A stretch of DNA of 64,000 nt from the NCBI GenBank assembly GCA_014075215.1, contig CP046177.1, positions 3,224,501 to 3,288,500 of the forward strand, written 5' to 3'. Below, one piece after another: positions 47,126-56,090 of the stretch (position 1 is its first letter; each line of letters starts with the position of its first letter). Both the position numbers and the translations under genes were made by a program. The DNA comes from Flavobacteriaceae bacterium. GTDB lineage: Bacteria; Bacteroidota; Bacteroidia; Flavobacteriales; Flavobacteriaceae. The notes beneath the pieces were generated by a model. It was not told the DNA's origin. It did no database searches and saw only the letters and a program-made list of their open reading frames with translations.

Positions 47126-48077
47126 ATAAAACTTCAAACCAACGTACCGCTTTCCGGAGAAATAAAAAATCCTATTACATACCATTCAAAGATTTTTTTG
47201 TCAGGCTCTTGTTTTTCGGAAAGTATCGGAAAAAAACCGGAATACTTCAAATTTCAGTCAAGTCAGAACCCTGCTGGAATTTTATTTCACCCGAAAGCAA
47301 TAGAAACGCTTATTATAAATGCTATCAATGAAAAACAATATAATGATCAAGATATATTCTTCCTACATGAAAGGTGGTGCTGTTTTGATGTGCATTCCAA
47401 ATTAAATTCTTCCGATAAAAAAGATATTTTACAGTTTATAAATAATGCTATAAAATCAACCTATCAACTCCTGAATAATGCCACTCATATTATTTTTACT
47501 TTGGGAGCATTCCTGGATATATCGACATACTGAGTCCGACAAAATAGTTGTAAATTGCCATAAAGTACCTCAAAAAGAATTTTTAAAAGAACTCCTTTCC
47601 GTAGAAGATATTGTTGCAAGTTTACAAACGATAATTGCATCCATTAAAGGCATAAACAAAAATGCCTCCATTATTTTTACAGTATCATCTGTTCGTCATT
47701 TAAAAGATGGATTTATAGAAAATCAATTGAGTAAATCGCACTTAATTGCTGCCATTCATCAAGTAGTTGATATTGAACACGCGATTTCTTATTTCCCTTC
47801 CTATGAAATTATGACGGATGAGCTTCGCGACTAACGCTTTTATGCTGAAGATATGCTACACCCTAATGCAATTGCCATCCGTTATATTTGGGAACGTTTT
47901 ATAGAAACATGGATTGCGGCAGACACAAAAAATACGATGTTACAAGTTGAAAAAATCCAAAACAGGCTTACTCACCAACCTTTCCATTCAAATTCAGAAG
48001 CATATCAACAGTTTTTAACTGCTTTACAAAGTGATATCAAAGGACTTCAAAAACAGTACCCGTTTATTACTTTTTAA
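47126..48077 (+). pseudogene. GSCFA-family gene, multiply inactivated
   Basis: A gene of about 315 codons readable in three pieces. First, the expected start is ATA at 47126 (IKLQTNVPLSG...), where homologs have ATG, so initiation is probably lost. Second, after FTLGA near 47510 the frame shifts; the next frame resumes at WIYRHTESDKIVVNCHKVPQKEF. Third, a TAA at 47832-47834 replaces the Tyr codon in DELRD-Y-RFYAEDMLHP. The motif SGSCFSESIG names the family, and the C-terminal RYIWERF is present. GSCFA proteins are SGNH-type hydrolase relatives of unclear function. Confidence 0.8.
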
Positions 48078-48090
48078 AGCGTTAAAAATA

Positions 48091-48384
48091 TTAAAGATAT
48101 TTGGCTACATTTTGCCAAGGCCCGCCATTGATAATATCCATACCGTGTTTTGACAAAAATTCTTTGGCAGCACCACTTCTACCTCCGCTTTTACAGACCG
48201 CTATAATAGGCTTTCGATATGCTTTTATAGTTTCCACATGTTCGGGAATTTTATCTAAAACCAAATGTTTAGCTCCTTCAATATGGGCTTCATCCCATTC
48301 CATTTGTGTCCTGACATCCAAAATAACAGCTCCTTTGCTCAGGTATTCTTTAATTTTTTCCGAACTGCTATTTTTGTTAAACAT
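48091..48384 (-). CDS. Single-domain rhodanese-like protein
   Basis: 97 residues forming one rhodanese domain: DVRTQMEWDEAHIEGAKHLVLDKIPE and active loop CKSGGRSG with the persulfide-forming C64. Such short proteins carry sulfane sulfur in the cytoplasm. It is followed on the same strand by (and lies 10 bases from) the aromatic amino acid hydroxylase gene, which is upstream of it, so both may be co-transcribed. Confidence 0.88.
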   Translation of the reverse strand: MFNKNSSSEKIKEYLSKGAVILDVRTQMEWDEAHIEGAKHLVLDKIPEHVETIKAYRKPIIAVCKSGGRSGAAKEFLSKHGMDIINGGPWQNVAKYL

Positions 48385-48394
48385 ATTCTCCTTT

Positions 48395-50143
48395 TTAATT
48401 AGTTTTCAATAATTCCAAACCATCGTTAATCAGCTTACCAAAAGATGTTTCTTTTTTTAGTGTATGCAAATACTGCAAAATCGAGGTTTTACAGTCGAAG
48501 TTCTTTACCAATGCCAATTCATACAATTCCAAAGGAAGTAGCCAATCATTTTTGAATTTAGTCTTTAATATCTTAAAAATTGACAACAGATTTTCTTCCT
48601 TTACCCTTCCCGTTTCTCTATAGTTTCTAACATCGCCATATAATTTATATAGTGCTATTTCATCAGGCCTATATGAAATTTTTGTCGTTTTTGTTTTTGA
48701 GACCTTTCCCAGATTTTCAAAAGAATTCACATCTGCCGGACCGGCATACGCAGAAATAACTTCTTTTCCTATAGCCATATCATATATTCCCCATTCCGGT
48801 TGAAATAATATCTTATTTCCATAAGAAACCGTACAGTTTGCAAAAGAAATTAACAAAATCTTACCTTTTAAATCTCTGGTTCCTGTGATTGCTTTACCAA
48901 CCACCTTAATTCCACTTTCAAAATCCAAAACAATATCTTCTCCTTCATAAATTCCATAAGCTTTTAAATCTCTCGGGCTCATATTTTCAATAGCAAGGTT
49001 AATTCCTTTTAACTTACCAACCGGGCTTCCAAAACCATCTTTATGATAAGAAATTCCATGACCGGTTAATTCTTTATCCCTACTTGCCAATGCAGTAGGG
49101 CCGGTTGTTTGGAAATAAACAGGATGGTTATTTTCATCGGCAATTACATTCGTAAAAACTCCCGAAATCTGAATACCGGTACTTAACTCTATGGTTCCTA
49201 AATTCTTAGAAGCTATTAATTTTTGGGTTCCTTTTAAACCGCCGGTTCTGATAGCCATGGTATTTGCAAATTCCTCTAAAACCAAGCTTAAATACGCAAA
49301 ATCCGGAGTTACAAACAATTGAGGTTGGGGTTTGGTAATATCAAAATTCACATGAGCTGCTTCAATGGAATACGGTATTTTTTGAACTTCGGGCTGTAAG
49401 CAATTTTTACTTTCTCCTATTGAAGACAAAAGGCCTGCACCGTATATTCCAGGATCATCTGTAGTGCCAATTAACCCATACTCTACGGTCCACCAATGTA
49501 AATTTCTTATTTGAGCCATTTCAGAGAGTTCACCCATGTGGTTTTGCAAGAATGTTACCTTGTCTTGTGCTTTCTTAATTTCAGAAGCTTTGGCATTCGG
49601 GTTCTCCTTTAGAATAGATAATAACCTGATTGCCTCATATATTTCGTAGTCTTCGGCCGATGAAATGGCTTTGCTTCCTATTTCTCCAAACCTCCTCAAA
49701 TACTCTGCATATTCAGGGTTGGCAATAATAGGAGCATGGCCGGCAGCCTCATGAATAATATCCGGAGCAGGTGTATATTCTATATGCCCTATGGTACGCA
49801 TATCGGATGCAATCACCAACACATTGTATGCCTGAAATTCCATAAATGCATTAGGGGGGATAAATCCGTCCACCGAAACAGCAGCCCATCCAATCTCTTT
49901 TAAAATTCTATTCATTCCTTCCATTCTCGGAATAAACTCAGGTGAAATACCTGTCTTATCCAAGCCTTTTTCATAAGATGTATGCGCTACCTTTGATAAA
50001 AAATCTATATTCATTCGCATTACATACCTCCAAACAGCCTGGTTTTGAGGTGTATATTCATCGTACGGTTGTTTTACGATGAATTTATGCAGATGCTTTG
50101 GAAGTTTTCCGGTAACTTCGTTCAATTCAAAATGAGCATTCAT
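48395..50143 (-). CDS. Aromatic amino acid hydroxylase, long form
   Basis: 582 residues. The catalytic domain in the first 270 residues contains HEAAGH (H131, H136: iron ligands) and WWTVEYGL. It resembles bacterial phenylalanine 4-monooxygenase, which hydroxylates Phe to Tyr using Fe(II), O2 and a pterin. The last 300 residues (from about 280) form an additional domain I do not recognise, present in long Bacteroidota members. Phe over Tyr or Trp preference cannot be read safely. A pterin-4a-carbinolamine dehydratase gene is not adjacent. Confidence 0.85.
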   Translation of the reverse strand: MNAHFELNEVTGKLPKHLHKFIVKQPYDEYTPQNQAVWRYVMRMNIDFLSKVAHTSYEKGLDKTGISPEFIPRMEGMNRILKEIGWAAVSVDGFIPPNAFMEFQAYNVLVIASDMRTIGHIEYTPAPDIIHEAAGHAPIIANPEYAEYLRRFGEIGSKAISSAEDYEIYEAIRLLSILKENPNAKASEIKKAQDKVTFLQNHMGELSEMAQIRNLHWWTVEYGLIGTTDDPGIYGAGLLSSIGESKNCLQPEVQKIPYSIEAAHVNFDITKPQPQLFVTPDFAYLSLVLEEFANTMAIRTGGLKGTQKLIASKNLGTIELSTGIQISGVFTNVIADENNHPVYFQTTGPTALASRDKELTGHGISYHKDGFGSPVGKLKGINLAIENMSPRDLKAYGIYEGEDIVLDFESGIKVVGKAITGTRDLKGKILLISFANCTVSYGNKILFQPEWGIYDMAIGKEVISAYAGPADVNSFENLGKVSKTKTTKISYRPDEIALYKLYGDVRNYRETGRVKEENLLSIFKILKTKFKNDWLLPLELYELALVKNFDCKTSILQYLHTLKKETSFGKLINDGLELLKTN

Positions 50144-50265
50144 TAAAAAAAGAAACTTTATGGTATGGTAAATTTACATTTTTTTAATGAGCTTACAAAA
50201 ATGCAATATGTAACATTTTTACAATACAACCGATTGATTATTTATAACCTCAAATCTATCTTACT

Positions 50266-50474
50266 ATGAGTTTCGGCGGAGCTGTAGAAGCTATGATTAG
50301 CAGCTTAAAAACAATAAAAGAACTAGATCCAGTGCTTATAAAAAGCTAAAGGAAAATAAAGCTTCCCATACTTCTAAAACCTTATTACACATTGAAAAAA
50401 GCCAGTCCGGCACAATTAAAAAAATTCGGAAAAATATACAAAGAGAACAACAAATTACTTTTCGTAAAAGTTAA
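50266..50474 (+). pseudogene. Small unknown flavobacterial gene, frameshifted
   Basis: ATG 50266 starts MSFGGAVEAMISSLK and then shifts into IKELDPVLIKS-stop. Restoring one A in the A-run after SSL (about 50306) gives a continuous frame, NKRTRSSAYKKLKENKAS...KKIRKNIQREQQITF, ending at TAA 50472. The start MSFGGAV and lysine-rich middle recall a small membrane-protein family of flavobacteria, but the expected C-terminal helix is missing. The IS4 element's target duplication begins 20 bases downstream. Confidence 0.45.
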
Positions 50475-50504
50475 CTGTACCGAGCATTTTTTTAATACTT
50501 ATAC

Positions 50505-51299
50505 CTAAGTACATGACAAAAATTTAGTCAAGTTCATATTGTTTTGATTTACAGGGTTTAATAGCACAGAAGCAATATAATCTAATCCATATTTGAATAT
50601 GCTTTTAGCCATTCTTCCATGCTTTTTTATTTTGATAGGCTTAATCTGATGTAAATATATACCAACTTTGTAACACCATACGAAAGCCATCATTACAAGC
50701 AGTACTAATTTTTCAATACGCTTAATATCTTGCAGGTGTGTGTTTTCAATATCAAAGCCACTGGCTTTCATTGCTTTAAAACACATCTCTATCTGCCATC
50801 GTTCTTTGTATTGTTCAAAGGCCTTATCAGGAGCGTTGAACGATACAATGATTAAGAAATCAGGCTTTCCATTTTTTGGGTACAACTTGCATCCGGAAAG
50901 GAAACAAAGCTGACCATTAACACGTACAATTTTAGGATAATACACAAACTCATTGATCTTATGTGGATTAAACAAGTGAAATACTTTGATGGTTTTGTTC
51001 TTATCAGGAAGCTCTACCTTAAAGTTGTTTCGAATGCGGATATAATATTTGATTCCATTTGTATTCAAGAAATCCAACCAATGATTACCTACAAACTCTC
51101 TATCGGCTACAATGGATTTAATAACATCTTTGCCAAAAAGTCTTATGAAACGATTCACAAGATCAATACGCTCCTGACTGTTAGAGTTCCCTGGCTTATC
51201 TAACATAGTAAATAACAAGGAAGGCAACACCTTTATAGACAACTCCCAACATAAAAATGTTGATGTTGGTCTGACCAAACTTCCAATTGGTCCTATCAA
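50505..51299 (-). pseudogene. IS4-family transposase, C-terminal part after a frameshift
   Basis: About 250 native residues. The DDE region is VKSIVADREFVGNHWLDFL and the IS4 YREK signature is YKERWQIEMCFKAMK. The C-terminus runs into the element's end, so the stop TAG uses terminal bases 50505-50507. The first roughly 25 residues of the long open frame (MIGPIGSLVRPT...) are out-of-frame translation. The true continuation begins near LLFTMLDKPGNSNSQERID, where it should follow GVAF of the upstream piece. Confidence 0.85.
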
Positions 51300-51519
51300 T
51301 ACTCAAGATCAATCCCTCTTGCTTAGGAAGGAGACTAAATATAAGACGAGCGATCAAATCTCCATCCAACGAATAATCAGCAATAAATCTTTGAATACGT
51401 CTGAGTGATGACTTCGAATCTACTGAGGTCTCAAAAGCGTTGGCTACCTTTTCAAAGGTAACTGTCTGTACCTTACAGAGGGCGATAATGAAATGTGATA
51501 TGAGTTTGATTCTTGCCAA
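51196..51519 (-). pseudogene. IS4-family transposase, N-terminal part
   Basis: 107 codons from ATG 51519: MARIKLISHFIIALCKVQTV, then SSLRRIQRFIADYSLDGDLIARLIF and LILSIDRTNWKFGQTNINIFMLGVVYKGVAF, which carries the first catalytic Asp (SIDRTNW). It runs out of frame near 51230 and ends VIYYVR. Inserting one or two bases in TTCCTTGTT would join it to the C-terminal part into a roughly 370-residue transposase. The break is in the middle of the catalytic fold, not at a family-specific recoding site. Confidence 0.85.
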
Positions 51520-51604
51520 ATTGATCTTACCTTGGAAATGAGAACTTAAAACTGAATTTAATTCACTACTTTTAGTGGAAGCATTGGTTTGTATATTTAA
51601 AGCA

Positions 51605-51803
51605 TATTACAAAAAGCGATTATATTGTGTAGTAAGACTAACAATTAATCGTTGAGAGTAAGAGAAGTTGTGGTTAGGTAAGTACTCACTATACCGTAAA
51701 AAAGCAATGCTCTACTCTCTTTAATATTCTTTAAAATCAGAACAGTACTTAATGCTACACTCAAGTAAGCAAGTATAAGAAACAAGCATAGATTGAAAGA
51801 ATA
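51605..51803 (+). ncRNA. Candidate IS110 bridge RNA
   Basis: Noncoding DNA just upstream of the IS110 recombinase. Stem-loop 1 has arms GAGAGTAAGAG (51654-51664) and CTCTACTCTC (51710-51719) around a 45-base loop. Stem-loop 2 has arms TATTCTTT (51725-51732) and AAAGAATA (51796-51803), with an inner ATC/GAT extension and a roughly 55-base loop. Two adjacent stem-loops with large loops on the 5' side of the recombinase is the plan of IS110-group bridge RNAs, whose loops pair with target and donor DNA. The fold was found by eye, and pairing with target has not been established. Confidence 0.45.
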
Positions 51804-51825
51804 GGATTAATTAAAACCTCAATTT

Positions 51826-52878
51826 ATGAATATTATAAAATATGGTATCGGAATAGATATCTCTAAATCAACATTCACAGCAAGCATTTGTACTTTACAA
51901 GACGATTACAGTTTACGTTTTGGTGATTCCTGTGAATTTGACAATGAAAAAAAAGGGTTTAACCAATTTTTAAAATGGGTAAAGAAGCAAACCATTAAAG
52001 GGATAGAAGCGTTTTATATAATGGAAGCTACAGGAGTTTATTATGAACATTTAGCATATCATTTATATTACCTTAAAAAACCTTTACATGTAGCACTTCC
52101 ATCTAATACAAAACATTATTTTAAAAGCTTAAATGTTAAATCAAAAACAGATAATATTGATAGTAAAATCCTAAGTCAATTTGCCTGTGAGAGAAAACAT
52201 AATCCTTGGAATCCACCAAAAGATATTTATTTAAGACTAAGAGCTATAACACGTTATTTAGAACAGCTAAAAAGCCAGAAAACGTTAATTAACAATAGAA
52301 TACATAGCAAAGAGCATAGTTATGCAGTTCCAAAAGAAATTATAAAACAAGAATATCGTTTACTTAAAGAACTAGAAAAATCAATTTCAATTTGTGAAAA
52401 ACAAATAGAAGTTTTAGTTCAATCAGACGATGAACTTTCCTTAAAGGTAGATAAGTTATCCAGTATTAAAGGCGTTGGGTTTACAACAGTAACTATAATC
52501 GTAGCAGAAACTTTAGGCTTCGAATATTTTTATAATAAAAAACAAGTTACAAGTTATGCAGGTTTTGATGTCGTATATAGAGATTCTGGCAGTAGTTTAA
52601 ATGGAAAAACACGAATATCTAAAAAAGGAAATAGTCACATTAGGAGAGCTTTATATTTTCCTTCATTAGTAGCTGCAAGACATAATAAGGAAATGAAAAT
52701 ATTCTACGATAGAGTTGTTAAAAAACGTAATATAAAAAAGATAGGGTCAGTTGCTGTAGCGAGAAAATTACTAGAATTAATGTACATACTTTGGAAGACT
52801 GACCAGTATTACATAGAAGATTATAATCAACAAAAAACAGCTTCAAAAAAATCTGAAGCTGTACTGGATATTTTCTAA
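51826..52878 (+). CDS. IS110-family DEDD recombinase
   Basis: 350 residues. The RuvC-like DEDD domain has GIDISKSTF (D11), MEATGVYYEHL (E68 region) and KTDNIDSKILSQFA (two Asp). A helical linker follows (about 120-210), then the Transposase_20 domain (SIKGVGFTTVTIIVAETLG, SYAGFDVVYRDSGSSLNGKTRISKKGNSHIRRAL). Relatives use a bridge RNA to pair donor and target DNA before a serine-dependent strand exchange. The frame is intact. The element lies inside the IS4 element, on the opposite strand to its transposase. Confidence 0.93.
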   Translation: MNIIKYGIGIDISKSTFTASICTLQDDYSLRFGDSCEFDNEKKGFNQFLKWVKKQTIKGIEAFYIMEATGVYYEHLAYHLYYLKKPLHVALPSNTKHYFKSLNVKSKTDNIDSKILSQFACERKHNPWNPPKDIYLRLRAITRYLEQLKSQKTLINNRIHSKEHSYAVPKEIIKQEYRLLKELEKSISICEKQIEVLVQSDDELSLKVDKLSSIKGVGFTTVTIIVAETLGFEYFYNKKQVTSYAGFDVVYRDSGSSLNGKTRISKKGNSHIRRALYFPSLVAARHNKEMKIFYDRVVKKRNIKKIGSVAVARKLLELMYILWKTDQYYIEDYNQQKTASKKSEAVLDIF

Positions 52879-53056
52879 TTAAGAAAATTCCTTTATGAAA
52901 GTAAATTTATAAAAAAATCAATTAAAATGTTTGGATTTTAAAACAGTACCTTTTTTCATTAGAAAAATGAGTGATGTTATTCTTCTAATATACTGAAAAT
53001 CAATGCTTTATTTTAATTATTTAACATTTAATTTACTGATAATCAATTAATTATAT
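52879..53056. other. IS110 right end and IS4 right-end remainder
   Basis: Noncoding. Contains a hairpin ATTAGAA/TTCTAAT (about 52958-52993), and the IS4 sequence resumes somewhere in this stretch before its terminal repeat. The exact IS110 junction cannot be fixed, because these elements lack terminal inverted repeats and no uninterrupted IS4 copy of this end is in the window. Confidence 0.4.
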
Positions 53057-53176
53057 TTTTTGTCATGTACTAAATACTTATACAGTTTATAATTGGCTTT
53101 GTAAAGTCGAGTGAGTGAGTGATTTTTTTCTTACCTGAAAATATTCAGCAAAAATGAATAATACCAGAATAAAAAA

Positions 53177-53206
53177 GAGGTTGTCAATACTTAAACAGAC
53201 AACCTC
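53177..53206 (-). terminator. Terminator of the ankyrin gene
   Basis: Stem GAGGTTGTC (53177-53185) and GACAACCTC (53198-53206), followed on the minus strand by six T. It lies about 25 bases past the ankyrin gene stop. Confidence 0.85.
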
Positions 53207-53231
53207 TTCCTGAAATTTTTTATTTTACTCG

Positions 53232-53630
53232 CTAAGATTTACTAAGTGCATCCTCAAGAACTTTTATAGCGTCTACAGCTTTAGATCTCTTAGCTAAATC
53301 CATAGCAGTCAATCTACTTCTATCTGATTTAGTATTTAGTTTTGCTCCGTTTTTGATGAGAAGCTTGGCAATCTTTGCACGGTTATGCCTGGCTGCAAAC
53401 ATCAGAGGTGTTAAACCATTCGATTTTGCATTAACATCTTCCCCGGCATCAATTAAAGATTTTACGGCTTCATAGTTCCCTATCTGAATTAATTTACAAA
53501 AAGCATTCACCTTAAAATAAGAAGTGCTAAGTTCTACATTATTTTTCTTGGCCAACTCATTTGGCACTATTGCATTTGCCATACTGAATGCAAAAAAACA
53601 TACGATAATTGGTACAATTAATTTTTTCAT
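53232..53630 (-). CDS. Exported ankyrin-repeat protein
   Basis: 132 residues. Signal peptide (MKKLIVPIIVCFFAFSMANA), then about three ankyrin repeats: VNAFCKLIQIGNYEAVKSLIDAGEDVNAK, GLTPLMFAARHNRAKIAKLLIKNGAKLNTK and RLTAMDLAKRSKAVDAIKVLEDAL. It is probably a periplasmic protein-binding scaffold. It is monocistronic, with its own terminator and a 217-base gap to divergent gpmI. Confidence 0.85.
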   Translation of the reverse strand: MKKLIVPIIVCFFAFSMANAIVPNELAKKNNVELSTSYFKVNAFCKLIQIGNYEAVKSLIDAGEDVNAKSNGLTPLMFAARHNRAKIAKLLIKNGAKLNTKSDRSRLTAMDLAKRSKAVDAIKVLEDALSKS

Positions 53631-53846
53631 ATTATTAAGATTTTAGTGATTAAATACATGTTAGCAGACTGTACAAAAAAGAAAATGTTTCACTAAAAGT
53701 TTTTAATTAACAACCGTTTAACAATTCTTTAATACAAACGAATAACCTTCTTTAAAAAAGTGTTAATGAAATCGTTTTCGGAGATTTTTTTAACATCATT
53801 ATTTCTCACAATAAAGCTTTGTATCTTTATCGCTTAAATTTTCATC

Positions 53847-55364
53847 ATGTCCGGAAAAGCAATTTTAATGATATTAGACGGTTGGGGGATTACTCAAAAT
53901 CCAAAAGTATCAGCCATTTATAATGCTAAAACACCCTTTATTGATTCCTTATATGATGCATACCCTTTTGCCGAATTAAGAACAGACGGCAAGTATGTTG
54001 GACTACCCGAAGGGCAAATGGGAAACTCTGAAGTGGGTCATATAAATTTAGGAGCAGGTAGAATTGTATATCAAAACCTGGCTAAAATAAATATTGCTGT
54101 AAGAGAAGGTACAATAGCTAAAGAAAAAGAATTAGTAAATGCTTTTGAGCATGCCAAAAAACACCGTAAAAATATACATTTTTTAGGATTGGTTTCCAAT
54201 GGAGGAATTCATTCACATATAGATCATTTAAAAGGTTTGTTGGATGCTACTGCGGATTTCAATTTAAAAAATGTTTTTGTACACGCATTTACCGACGGAA
54301 GAGATTGTGATCCCAAATCGGGAAGCTCTTTTATTAAGGATTTACAGGATTATATGCATAAAACCACCGGGCAACTGGCTACTATTATCGGGAGGTATTA
54401 TGCAATGGACAGAGATAAACGCTGGGAACGTATTAAATTAGCCTATGATGCTATGGTACATGGAGTGGGAACTCTTTCCACAAAAGCAGAAGATAGTATT
54501 TTAAAAAGTTATGAAGCCGGTATTACGGACGAATTTATAAAGCCAATTATTATGGCAGATGAACATCATCGGCCTAAAGCTACCATCCAAGATGGGGATG
54601 TAGTTATTTTCTTTAATTTCAGAACAGACAGAGGAAGGCAATTAACGGAAGTACTATGCCAAAAGAATCATCCTCAAGACAGTATGCAAAAACGTTCTTT
54701 ATATTTTGTTACCATGACAAATTATGATGAAACCTTTCAAAATATTAATGTTATTTATGATGATGATCATATAGAAAATACACTGGGAGAGGTTCTGGAA
54801 TGTGCAGGTAAAACTCAAATCCGGATTGCTGAAACGGAAAAATATCCACATGTTACCTTTTTCTTTTCCGGTGGCAGAGAGAAAGAATTTATTGGGGAAA
54901 AAAGATTGTTATGTCCTTCGCCTAAAGTAGCCACTTATGATTTAAAACCTGAAATGAGTGCTTATGAAATAAAAGAGGCAATTATACCTGAACTGGAAAA
55001 AGGCGAAGTAGATTTTGTCTGCCTAAACTTTGCCAATGGAGATATGGTTGGCCATACAGGTGTATTAGAAGCTGCTGTAAAGGCATGTGAAACTGTAGAT
55101 ATATGCGTTAAGGACATTATAAATACTGCCCTAAAAAATGACTATACTACTATTTTGATTGCCGATCATGGAAACTGCGAAACAATGATAAATTCGGATG
55201 GAACACTGCATACGGCACATACAACCAACCCGGTTCCCATAATTTTAATCGATAAGAAAATAAAGAAAATAAAAAATGGTATCTTGGGCGATATTGCTCC
55301 TACCATTTTAGATATTATGGGTATTGAGCAACCTGAAGAAATGACACAACATTCACTTATATAA
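53847..55364 (+). CDS. gpmI: 2,3-bisphosphoglycerate-independent phosphoglycerate mutase
   Basis: 505 residues, standard length. Motifs MILDGWGI (residues 7-14), GNSEVGHINLGAGR (catalytic S61 that forms phosphoserine), FTDGRDCDPKS, and IADHGNCETMI with HTAHTTNPVP for the two Mn sites. It interconverts 3- and 2-phosphoglycerate in glycolysis. The thioredoxin-like gene starts 10 bases after its stop. Confidence 0.96.
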   Translation: MSGKAILMILDGWGITQNPKVSAIYNAKTPFIDSLYDAYPFAELRTDGKYVGLPEGQMGNSEVGHINLGAGRIVYQNLAKINIAVREGTIAKEKELVNAFEHAKKHRKNIHFLGLVSNGGIHSHIDHLKGLLDATADFNLKNVFVHAFTDGRDCDPKSGSSFIKDLQDYMHKTTGQLATIIGRYYAMDRDKRWERIKLAYDAMVHGVGTLSTKAEDSILKSYEAGITDEFIKPIIMADEHHRPKATIQDGDVVIFFNFRTDRGRQLTEVLCQKNHPQDSMQKRSLYFVTMTNYDETFQNINVIYDDDHIENTLGEVLECAGKTQIRIAETEKYPHVTFFFSGGREKEFIGEKRLLCPSPKVATYDLKPEMSAYEIKEAIIPELEKGEVDFVCLNFANGDMVGHTGVLEAAVKACETVDICVKDIINTALKNDYTTILIADHGNCETMINSDGTLHTAHTTNPVPIILIDKKIKKIKNGILGDIAPTILDIMGIEQPEEMTQHSLI

Positions 55365-55374
55365 AACGAATCGT

Positions 55375-55899
55375 ATGAAAAAAACTCTATTTATAATCAC
55401 TGTTTTAATTACTTTTTCATTAACAGCACAAGAAAAGAGCATTGCAAAAAAAGATCAGGATGGGAACTTAATCGGATATATAAAAAAAGTTTCTCTTTTA
55501 GATAAAAGTTATAGCAAGTGGTTTACAAAAAACTACGATGCTTATAAAACAGATAAAAAGATCATTCGGAAAATTAAAAAAAAACTTAAAAAGTATACCA
55601 TAAAAGGGTTCTTTGGAACTTGGTGTGGTGATAGTAAAAGAGAAGTCCCCAGGTTTTATAAAATTTTGGAAGAAGCAGCATTTGATATGAACCGCCTCGA
55701 AATGATTGCTTTAAACAGAAGTAAAAAAACACTTGATAGCCTTCAGAAAGGATATGATATTATACGGGTACCCACCTTTATTTTTTACAAACACGGAAAA
55801 GAAACGGGGCGTTTTGTAGAATATCCCGTAGAAAGCTTAGAAAAGGATATGCTAAAAATACTGACCACTGAGACTTATAAACATTCGTATCAGGAGTAA
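55375..55899 (+). CDS. Exported thioredoxin-fold protein with a monothiol active site
   Basis: 174 residues. Signal peptide (MKKTLFIITVLITFSLTAQE), then a thioredoxin fold with active-site segment GFFGTWCGDSKREVPRF (C84). The second Cys of the usual CxxC is replaced by Ser (CGDS), so it can form a mixed disulfide but not a classical internal one. cis-Pro region VPTFIFYKHGKETGRFVE fits the fold. It probably acts in the periplasm. It follows gpmI closely and is likely co-transcribed. Confidence 0.85.
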   Translation: MKKTLFIITVLITFSLTAQEKSIAKKDQDGNLIGYIKKVSLLDKSYSKWFTKNYDAYKTDKKIIRKIKKKLKKYTIKGFFGTWCGDSKREVPRFYKILEEAAFDMNRLEMIALNRSKKTLDSLQKGYDIIRVPTFIFYKHGKETGRFVEYPVESLEKDMLKILTTETYKHSYQE

Positions 55900-56090
55900 T
55901 TATTCATTTTTTGTTGCTTTCCGAATATGACAAGCTTTAATTTACCTTAGAATTTAAAGTATCTTTCTTCTGTAAAAAACTAAATTTTGGTTAAAAAATA
56001 CAAAATTTAGCTTCACTTCAGTAATCACTTCGTTAGTGCATAAATTTTTTTTATTTGTTTTTTGTGAATTTTCAAATGAAAAAATTCATG

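Larger units (their letters stand above)
50505..53072 (-). mobile_element. IS4-family element, interrupted by an IS110-family element
   Basis: The composite unit is 2568 bp. Ends are CTAAGTACATGACAAAAA (left) and TTTTTGTCATGTACTA (right). It is flanked on both sides by the identical 11-mer AATACTTATAC (50494-50504 and 53073-53083), which fits IS4-family target duplications. The transposase gene occupies the left 1 kb, and the middle 1.3 kb belongs to an IS110 element. The same IS4 type survives as a fragment at 16275-16604. Confidence 0.9.
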
